This document shows positions 55,117 through 61,595 of a stretch of DNA of 64,000 nt, in pieces. The DNA comes from Cryobacterium arcticum. GTDB lineage: Bacteria; Actinomycetota; Actinomycetes; Actinomycetales; Microbacteriaceae. Position 1 is the stretch's first letter; every line of letters begins with the position of its first letter. Location of the stretch: contig NZ_QHLY01000012.1 in the NCBI RefSeq assembly GCF_003185895.1, positions 806,001 to 870,000 of the forward strand, in the 5' to 3' direction. Position numbers and translations under genes: made by a program. The notes beneath the pieces are model-generated. The model worked only from the letters and a program-made list of their open reading frames with translations, did not search any database and was not told where the DNA came from.

Positions 55117-56046
55117 CTAGGCGGACTGCACGGGTGTCGACGCGAACAGCACCCGGTCGCTGGACACCAGGTCGTCCAGGCTCAACACCCGGTCGAGGTC
55201 ATGGCCGGCCGCGCGCGCCATGCGCAGCTGATCGTCGGTTTGAGGAGCGAGCCTGCCCTCCATGAACCCGTTCAACGCCCGAACCGCGCACGCTGTGAGC
55301 ACACCCTCCGGGGTGCCACCGATACCCATGGCCAGGTCGATCGGCCCGCCGGGACTGGCCGCGAGGATCGCGGAGGAGACGTCGCCCTCCCCCGCCAGCA
55401 CGACCCGTGCTCCCGCGGCCCGCAGCTCAGCCACGAGGTGGGTGTGCCGGGGCTTGTCGAGCACGGCAACGGAGATCTCGGTCACCGGCTTGCCGAGTGC
55501 CAGCGCGAGCCGGCGCACATTCTCGATGGGGGTCGCCCGCAGGTCGAGCACTCCTCTGGCCGGGGTGGACGAGATCAGCTTGTCCATGTAGAACACGTCG
55601 GTCGGGTCGAACAGGGTTCCCCGAGGCGCCAGGGCGATCACACAGACGGATCCGGGCAGTCCTTCCTGTACCAGCCGGGTGCCGTCGAGCGGGTCGACGG
55701 CGATGTCGCAGGCGGGACCCCGGCCGTTGCCGAGCTCCTCGCCGTTGGCAAGCATGGGCGCTTCGTCCTTCTCACCCTCGCCGATCACCACGAATCCCGC
55801 GAAGGGCGCGGCCCACAGCACGTCGCGCATCGCGGCGACGGACGCCGCATCCGCCGCGTTTTTGTCGCCACGACCGAACCAGGCGCCGGCAGCCTGCGCG
55901 GCGGCGGCCGTGGCGTGGGCGACGGCCGCGACCAGGGCGGCGGCGTAGTGTTCTGCCCCGATCACGGTGGTGCGGGCGTCGAGCGTGGTGCCCCCGGCGC
56001 GCACGCCGAGAGGGTCGACGGCGTCGGTTGCGGCTGGGCTGGTCAT
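55117..56046 (-). CDS. glpX: Fructose-1,6-bisphosphatase, class II
   Basis: GlpX removes the C1 phosphate of fructose 1,6-bisphosphate in gluconeogenesis; actinobacteria typically rely on this class. The 309-residue protein has the metal-site motifs GRGDKNAADAASVAAM, VVIGEGEKDEAPML and DIAVDPLDGTRLV, and GGPIDLAMGIGGTPEGVLTA near 240. I use the ATG at 56044-56046; an in-frame ATG 18 codons earlier is less likely. Confidence 0.94.
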   Translation of the reverse strand: MTSPAATDAVDPLGVRAGGTTLDARTTVIGAEHYAAALVAAVAHATAAAAQAAGAWFGRGDKNAADAASVAAMRDVLWAAPFAGFVVIGEGEKDEAPMLANGEELGNGRGPACDIAVDPLDGTRLVQEGLPGSVCVIALAPRGTLFDPTDVFYMDKLISSTPARGVLDLRATPIENVRRLALALGKPVTEISVAVLDKPRHTHLVAELRAAGARVVLAGEGDVSSAILAASPGGPIDLAMGIGGTPEGVLTACAVRALNGFMEGRLAPQTDDQLRMARAAGHDLDRVLSLDDLVSSDRVLFASTPVQSA

Positions 56047-56186
56047 GGTGTTCCCGTCATGGTGTGATCCGGCCACGAGCGCGGGCCGGGTCTCGGGCAA
56101 CCCGTGTCCGGGCGCACCATGCCGATGCTACTCGCCGCGCCCGGTTGCACCGGCGCGCCGACGCCAAGTCCCGATACTGTCGTCGG

Positions 56187-56477
56187 GTGATCAGAGAACA
56201 TGCCCTGCTGCCCGTCGTTCCCGGCCGGGAGGACGACTTCCTCGTGGCTTTCCGCACCGCCCGTGCGCTGATCGAGTCGATGCCGGGCTTCCGTGGGCTC
56301 AGCCTCTCCCGGTCGATGGAGGCGCCGTCGTCTTTTCTCCTCTTGGTCGACTGGGACCGGCTGGAGGACCACACCGAGGGGTTCCGCGGCTCGCCTGAGT
56401 ACGCGGTTTGGAAAGCGTTGCTGCACCCGTTCTACGACCCGTTCCCCGACGTGCAGCACTTCGTCGACGTGAGGTGA
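56187..56477 (+). CDS. Antibiotic biosynthesis monooxygenase-like (ABM) domain protein
   Basis: The 96-residue protein has the small ferredoxin-like ABM fold pattern: REHALLPVVPGREDDFLVAF, SMPGFRGLSLSRSMEAPSSFLLLVDWDRLEDH and FRGSPEYAVWKALLHPFYD. Such proteins act on quinones, haem or small aromatics or in stress responses; no substrate can be named. The GTG at 56187 is the start. It is 96 bases before the flavoprotein gene on the same strand. Confidence 0.8.
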   Translation: MIREHALLPVVPGREDDFLVAFRTARALIESMPGFRGLSLSRSMEAPSSFLLLVDWDRLEDHTEGFRGSPEYAVWKALLHPFYDPFPDVQHFVDVR

Positions 56478-56572
56478 CCCTCCCCGGCCCCGCCGGCGAC
56501 CACCCCGCGCCCCGACTTGCCGGTCTGGCAACTCTGTTTGTCAATTTCGCCGGCCCGCTTCACGATGGATCC

Positions 56573-57736
56573 ATGACTACCCCCGGCGCCCCGCATCCGC
56601 TTTCCCGACCCGCACACAGCACAGCGCAATCGCATCGGGTGTTCCCGACCACACCCGAATCCGTCGTCGACGTCGTCATCGTCGGCGGTGGTGCCGCCGG
56701 GCTCAGCGCCGCAGTGGTCCTCGGCCGAGCTCGACGCTCCGTTGTCGTCGTCGACGGAGGAGCGCCGCGAAACGCGCCGGCCAGCGGCGTACACAGTTTC
56801 CTCACCAGGGACGGGCTGAGCCCAGCCGAACTGGTGCGCCTCGGGCAGGACGAGGCGCGGGGCTACGGAGTCACCGTCGTGTCCGGCCAGGCCGTGGACA
56901 CCCAACGCTCGGCTGAGGGCTTCACGGTCACCCTCGGCACCGGCGCCACCGTCGTCGGCCGCCGCCTGGTGGTCGCAACCGGTCTGGTCGATGAGCTTCC
57001 CCCGGTGCCCGGCCTCGCCGACCGGTGGGGTCGAGATGTGCTGCACTGCCCGTATTGCCACGGCTGGGAGGTGCGCGGCCAGGCCATCGGCATCCTGGGA
57101 GTCGGCCCCACATCGGTGCACCAGGCGCTGCTCTTCCGGCAGTGGAGTGACGACGTCACCCTGTTCCTGCACTCCGGCATGCTGGACACCGGCGGTACCC
57201 TCGACGAACGGCACGGCCCGACCGAGACCGAGTGGGAGCAGCTCGCCGCCCGCGGGATCGGCGTCATCATCGGCCCGGTCGAGTCCCTCGTCGTTCAGCA
57301 GGACGCCCTGACCGGCGTTCGCCTCGCCAGTGGGCGCGTGATCCCGGTGCAGGCGCTCGTGGTCGCACCGACTTTCACCGCCCGTACCGAGTTCCTGGCC
57401 GGGCTCGGGGTGCGCTCCTCGCCGCATCCGATGGGGGTCGGCACGCACCTCGAGACCGATGACACCGGGCGGGTGCTGAGCGCCGGTGCTGTGGTTCCCG
57501 GGGTGTGGGCGGCCGGTAACGCCGGCAATCTGATGGCCCAGGTCGTCGGTGCCGCCGCTGCCGGGCTCAGCGTGGCCACCGCCATCAACGCGGATCTCGT
57601 CCAGGAGGAGGTGGCGCTGGCAGTGGAGCGCTACCGCCGCCCGTTCTCCGCCGAAGCGGAGGCCCGCACTACGATCGCTGTGCTCGGTGAGAGGCGGCAC
57701 GGCGTCGGCGCAGCCCGCCAGGAGGAACGCTCGTGA
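56573..57736 (+). CDS. Thioredoxin-reductase-like FAD/NAD(P) oxidoreductase
   Basis: The 387-residue flavoprotein has the FAD Rossmann motif VVDVVIVGGGAAGLSAAVVLGRARR and the pair CPYCHGWEV (Cys159 and Cys162), where classic TrxB has CATCDG. DVTLFLHSG and AAGNAGNLMAQVVGAAAAG cover the NAD(P) and C-terminal FAD parts. It may reduce a small thiol or act as an oxidase. The ATG at 56573-56575 is chosen; a longer upstream reading overlaps the ABM gene. It overlaps the methyltransferase start by four bases. Confidence 0.88.
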   Translation: MTTPGAPHPLSRPAHSTAQSHRVFPTTPESVVDVVIVGGGAAGLSAAVVLGRARRSVVVVDGGAPRNAPASGVHSFLTRDGLSPAELVRLGQDEARGYGVTVVSGQAVDTQRSAEGFTVTLGTGATVVGRRLVVATGLVDELPPVPGLADRWGRDVLHCPYCHGWEVRGQAIGILGVGPTSVHQALLFRQWSDDVTLFLHSGMLDTGGTLDERHGPTETEWEQLAARGIGVIIGPVESLVVQQDALTGVRLASGRVIPVQALVVAPTFTARTEFLAGLGVRSSPHPMGVGTHLETDDTGRVLSAGAVVPGVWAAGNAGNLMAQVVGAAAAGLSVATAINADLVQEEVALAVERYRRPFSAEAEARTTIAVLGERRHGVGAARQEERS

Positions 57737-58389
57737 GCGACCTCTTCGACGCGGATTACTGGAATGACCGCTACGGCGCCCAGGACGACGTCTGGAGCGG
57801 CCGGCCGAACCCGGTGCTGGTGAGCGAGACTATGGCGCTTCAGCCCGGCCGGGCGCTGGACATCGGCTGCGGCGAGGGTGCTGACACGATCTGGCTGGCC
57901 GGCCGGGGCTGGCAGGTCACCGCTGTCGACTTCTCCGCGGTGGCGCTCGAACGTGCCGCGACTCGAAGCCGGCAGGGAGCCGGCGACCCAGCCACGCCGT
58001 CGGCATCGGCATCGGCATCGGCGAGCCGGATCACCTGGGAACAACACGACGTCACCGAGTGGTCTCCGCCTGCCGCTGCCTACGACCTGGTGAGCGCACA
58101 GTTCATGCACCTGCCGGCGACGCAGAGAAGCCCCCTCTTCGCCGCGCTGGCCGCCGCCGTGGCGGCTCGGGGCTCGCTGCTCATCGTGGGGCACGACATC
58201 TCACACCGGCACGGCCCCGCCCTGTTCCCGGACCCGGACCTGTTCTTCACCGCGGAGGAGGTCGCGGCGGCCCTCGATCCGGCCGACTGGCAGGTGGACC
58301 TGGCCGAGTCGCGGCCGCGTGTGGCGCCTAGGCCCGACGGCACCCGGGTCATGGTGCATGATGCCGTGGTGAGCGCCCGCCGGCGCTGA
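57733..58389 (+). CDS. SAM-dependent methyltransferase (class I)
   Basis: The 218-residue protein has the SAM-binding motif ALDIGCGEGADTIWLAGRGWQVTAVDFS, followed by the catalytic half with HDVTEWSPPAAAYDLVSAQFMHLP. A short serine-alanine repeat (SASASASAS, about residues 90-98) is encoded by imperfect GGCATC units near 58001-58020. The start is GTG 57733, overlapping the flavoprotein stop as GTGA, so the two are translated together. The substrate is unknown. Confidence 0.85.
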   Translation: MSDLFDADYWNDRYGAQDDVWSGRPNPVLVSETMALQPGRALDIGCGEGADTIWLAGRGWQVTAVDFSAVALERAATRSRQGAGDPATPSASASASASRITWEQHDVTEWSPPAAAYDLVSAQFMHLPATQRSPLFAALAAAVAARGSLLIVGHDISHRHGPALFPDPDLFFTAEEVAAALDPADWQVDLAESRPRVAPRPDGTRVMVHDAVVSARRR

Positions 58390-58430
58390 CGTGGCCAGGG
58401 TAGCGCCGGTGCGGTGGACAGATCGACGCT

Positions 58431-59159
58431 CTAACCCCGAGTGCCGAACCAGGTGGTGACGCCCGGCGAATACAGCACGGAGTCAGGTGGGCGCACTCCG
58501 GCCAAGCCGGGAAACCCGGCAGCGGCCAGCAGGGTGTCGTCAAGGGCGACCAGCTCGGCCGCGTAGAGCCGCCACGGCTCGTGGTGGTTGCGCAGCCGGA
58601 GCGTGCGGCCACGTACCCGGGTGAACAGTGCCCACCTGGCGGTGAGGAAGTCGGCCAGGGCATCTCCCGACACGGGCCGGTTGGTCGGCCGCAGCACGAT
58701 GCGGCTGCGAGCTCCCGCCCGGAAATGGCGGGTCGAGCTGTAGCGGTACTCCCCCGCATGAACCTGAATTGTGGTGCGCGACCACACGTAGGGAAGCGAG
58801 AACAGGGCCCGTGCCGCCAGCACGGCGGCGAGCCTGGACGCCTCCAACGAGACGAAAACCACGCCACGCCGACCTTTCGAATCGACAGCGTAGAGGCGCA
58901 CATTCACCTCGACGAATTCACCGAAATACGGGATCGGCGGGCTGCCGAAAACGGTCGCCCGGTCCAGCACGAAGGGGATCAACCCGACCCAGCTGGAACC
59001 GTCGAACACATCCGGACGCAGGCCCGCCGGCAACAGCGGTGCCACCTGGTCGGGGTCGACCCGCCAGTGCAGAAAAGCAAGGTGTGTCCAGCGCTGGCTG
59101 GCCGTCGCCCGGCCGACCAGCGGCGGGGCGACGGCCGAAATCGGCCAGGCGTCAGACAT
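58431..59159 (-). CDS. DUF2071 (YqjF-like) protein
   Basis: The 242-residue protein begins MSDAWPISAVAPPLVGRATASQRW and has LAFLHWRVDPDQVAPLLPAGLRPDVFDGSSWVGLIPF (in part), the DUF2071 signature, with RYSSTRHFRAG and LYAAELVALDDTLL. The family may be related to acetoacetate decarboxylase folds; the function is unknown. Nine bases separate it from the SPFH gene upstream on the same strand. Confidence 0.85.
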   Translation of the reverse strand: MSDAWPISAVAPPLVGRATASQRWTHLAFLHWRVDPDQVAPLLPAGLRPDVFDGSSWVGLIPFVLDRATVFGSPPIPYFGEFVEVNVRLYAVDSKGRRGVVFVSLEASRLAAVLAARALFSLPYVWSRTTIQVHAGEYRYSSTRHFRAGARSRIVLRPTNRPVSGDALADFLTARWALFTRVRGRTLRLRNHHEPWRLYAAELVALDDTLLAAAGFPGLAGVRPPDSVLYSPGVTTWFGTRG

Positions 59160-59168
59160 CGGGCGTGG

Positions 59169-60605
59169 TTAGACGGCGTCTGCCGTCACGGGGTCGCTCG
59201 CCACCGGCTTCACGCCGTCGGAGTGCACAGAGACGCGCGCCTGGGCCTTGGCCAGCGCGCTGCCGGCGGCCGTTCCGCCGATCAGGCCCCCGAGCAGATC
59301 CTTGATGCCGACGCCCATGGTGGAGCTGAGCACGGCGTCGACCTCGGAGAACCCCGACGCCACGTTCTTGCTCAGCTGGCTCGCGCCGTCGGTCGAGATC
59401 ACGGTGAGCTGGTCGATGTTTCCCATCGGGGCGGCCAGCTCGTGGGCGATCTTGGGCAGCATCTCCACCAGTCGCAGCTGGATGAGGGCTTCGGACTGCT
59501 CGGCGACGGCCTGGGCGCTGAGGCGTGTCGCCTCGGCTTCGGCGGAACCCCTGGCGAGGATGGCGTCGGCGTTGGCCTGGCCCTCAGCGCGGATGGCTTC
59601 CGCCGACGCGACCCGGCTGTCCCTGTCGGCGTTGGCGGCCGCGACGCGGGCTTCGGCTGCGGCGGCAGCGGAGACCCGCACCCGGTACGCATCGGCATCC
59701 GCCACTGCGTTGACCTCGGAGTCGAGCTCGGCCTTGCGCAGGTTCGCGCGACGCTGTGCGGTCAGTTCCTGTTCCTGCACGATGTTCTGCTGGGCCTTCG
59801 CCTCGGCGAGCGGCTTGGCGGCGGCGGCTTCCGCCGACGCCTTGTCGGTGTCCAACTGCAGCGCGGCCTTGCGCAGAGCGAGCGTGTTCTGGGCCTCGGC
59901 TACGGCCTGCTCAGCGATGATCGACGCTTCCTGCGCCTCGCGATTCGCCTGGTGCTCGGCCACCTCGGCCTGACGGCGCACCTTGGCCTGCTCGGCGCGA
60001 CCGAGGTCGCGGATGTAGTCGTTGGCGTCGGTGATGCCCTTGATCTCGAACGAGTCGACGTCGACGCCCTGGTTGGCAAGCGACTCCCGGGCGGTCGCCA
60101 ACACCGACGTGCCCAGTTCATCGCGCTTCTGGATGATGGTCATGACATCGGTCGCACCGATCGAGGAACGCAGCGAACCGCTGAGCACTTCCTGGGCGAA
60201 GTTGTCGATGTTCTTGTCCTGCCCGGTGAACCGCTGGGCGGCGGCCCGGATGGCCGTGGGGTCATCGCCGACCTTCACGATAGCGACGGCCTCGACGGTC
60301 AGCGTGATGCCGTTGCGGTCCTGGGCCACGGCCGTGATCTCGATCGCCCGGCTGCGCAGGCTGATCTTGAATGCCTTCTGGAAGAACGGGGTGATGAACA
60401 CGCCCTGGCCGTGCACAACTCGCTGGCCGGACTCCTCGAGGGTCGCACCGTCCACGATGGTCTTCTTGGACTTCTTGCCGGTGATGACCAGCGCTTCGTC
60501 TGGTCCGGCGTTCTTGTAGACCGAGCGGGCATAGACCAGCACGATGAGCCCGACCACCAGTACCAGGAATGCGATACCGAGAATCGGAATGAGGAGTTCA
60601 AACAT
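59169..60605 (-). CDS. Flotillin-like SPFH-domain membrane protein
   Basis: It probably forms membrane microdomain scaffolds. The 478-residue protein has an N-terminal membrane helix (LIPILGIAFLVLVVGLIVLVYA), the SPFH domain with DEALVITGKKSKKTIVDGA, GQDKNIDNFAQEVLSGSLRSSIG and DVMTIIQKRDEL, a long Ala/Glu-rich coiled coil (about 235-375) with VAEHQANREAQEASIIAEQAVAEAQ and a flotillin-type C-terminus (LPKIAHELAAPMGNIDQLTVI). AAGGAACAC precedes the ATG. Confidence 0.93.
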   Translation of the reverse strand: MFELLIPILGIAFLVLVVGLIVLVYARSVYKNAGPDEALVITGKKSKKTIVDGATLEESGQRVVHGQGVFITPFFQKAFKISLRSRAIEITAVAQDRNGITLTVEAVAIVKVGDDPTAIRAAAQRFTGQDKNIDNFAQEVLSGSLRSSIGATDVMTIIQKRDELGTSVLATARESLANQGVDVDSFEIKGITDANDYIRDLGRAEQAKVRRQAEVAEHQANREAQEASIIAEQAVAEAQNTLALRKAALQLDTDKASAEAAAAKPLAEAKAQQNIVQEQELTAQRRANLRKAELDSEVNAVADADAYRVRVSAAAAAEARVAAANADRDSRVASAEAIRAEGQANADAILARGSAEAEATRLSAQAVAEQSEALIQLRLVEMLPKIAHELAAPMGNIDQLTVISTDGASQLSKNVASGFSEVDAVLSSTMGVGIKDLLGGLIGGTAAGSALAKAQARVSVHSDGVKPVASDPVTADAV

Positions 60606-60726
60606 GTGTTCCTTCCGGTCCGCACTCGGCGAACGTGACGTCGCGCAGCCAGAGGGGCCCCGCTCCCTCCCAGTAGGCTAGCGGTCCCGGTCGGCCGTGT
60701 GGGGGTCGGAAGGGATGATTGTGTCG

Positions 60727-61053
60727 TCAGGCCAGCAGTTTCGCCTTCGCAGCAGTGAACTCTTCGTCGCTGAGCGCACCGGCGCTGTGCATCTGCGCCA
60801 GCTGGCCGAGCTGGTCGAGGAGGGCGTTCTGCTGGGGCGGCGCGGCGGGCGGCGGCGGCTGTTGCGCGGCGTATTGGGCCTGCTGGGCCTGAGCCTGCTG
60901 CGCCTGGTAGTCGGCCTGCTGTTGCGCTTCTTGTGCCTTGGCTTCCTGGTGCCGGGCGACACCGCCGCTCACAGCCGTGGCTGTGCCGGCGACGACGGCC
61001 GTGCGCGCCGCCATCCCGATGAGGCCGGGGCGTCCGAAACGTCGTGGTGACAT
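60727..61053 (-). CDS. SHOCT-domain protein
   Basis: The 108-residue protein has a hydrophobic N-terminal stretch, a Gln/Ala-rich repeat (about 36-65: QQADYQAQQAQAQQAQYAAQQ in part) and a C-terminal SHOCT motif LLDQLGQLAQMHSAGALSDEEFTAAKAKLL. SHOCT motifs often mediate oligomerisation. It lies next to the DUF6325 gene, as in other actinobacteria. Confidence 0.85.
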   Translation of the reverse strand: MSPRRFGRPGLIGMAARTAVVAGTATAVSGGVARHQEAKAQEAQQQADYQAQQAQAQQAQYAAQQPPPPAAPPQQNALLDQLGQLAQMHSAGALSDEEFTAAKAKLLA

Positions 61054-61092
61054 GATCGATCCAATCTGGTCGGGTGCGAGCTGGGAGCTGTT

Positions 61093-61515
61093 CTATCGGG
61101 CGACGGCGAGTACCGCATTGACGATCGGGGCCGGAATCCGCTCGTGGTGGAGAACCGCACCGCCGGATGCCGCCAACACCGACGAGAACCGCCGGGCCCA
61201 GGTCAGCTCGATGACCAGCACGGCCGCCGAACTGCCGGGCTGGAGCTGCCCCGCGAGCTCCTCCACGTCTTCGAGTCCGGCAAGGCCCAGTTCGCCCAAC
61301 TCGAGATCGGGCAGTTCTGCCCTGTCCGGCAGCTCCTCCACCTCGACGATGCGCAGGTCTCCCGCTTCGCTACGGGCGACGAAGACCAGGTCGAGCAGGG
61401 TGATGGTCTTGTCTTCCACCAGGTCGAGCAGGGCTTCGCTCAACGCCGGGCCCGGCCTGTCACCCTCGAAGGAGATGAGCAGTATCTCCACCGGGCCGTA
61501 TTCGAACTCCTCCAT
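61093..61515 (-). CDS. DUF6325-like protein
   Basis: The 139-residue protein begins MEEFEYGPVEILLISFEGDRPGP and has ALLDLVEDKTITLLDLVFVARSEAGDLRIVEVEEL (in part) and a C-terminal AAVLVIELTWARRF. This matches the DUF6325 (DUF1269-like) family found beside SHOCT proteins; the function is unknown. The ATG at 61513-61515 has AAGGGA eight bases upstream. Confidence 0.82.
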   Translation of the reverse strand: MEEFEYGPVEILLISFEGDRPGPALSEALLDLVEDKTITLLDLVFVARSEAGDLRIVEVEELPDRAELPDLELGELGLAGLEDVEELAGQLQPGSSAAVLVIELTWARRFSSVLAASGGAVLHHERIPAPIVNAVLAVAR

Positions 61516-61595
61516 CGGCTGTCCCTTCGTCGCGTGTGTTCGCAGTGTCGCCGTGCACCCCACCAGGTCGATTCACCCAGAGCGGGTGAATCTGG

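Noticed and set aside
59500..59960. Possible repeat or CRISPR-like periodicity in the SPFH gene
   Set aside because: The periodicity comes from an Ala/Glu-rich coiled coil; there are no identical spaced repeats.
58581..60638. Open frame of 685 codons antisense to the DUF2071 and SPFH genes
   Set aside because: Composition is typical of antisense frames and no domain was recognised, while both minus-strand genes have clear family signatures and start sites.
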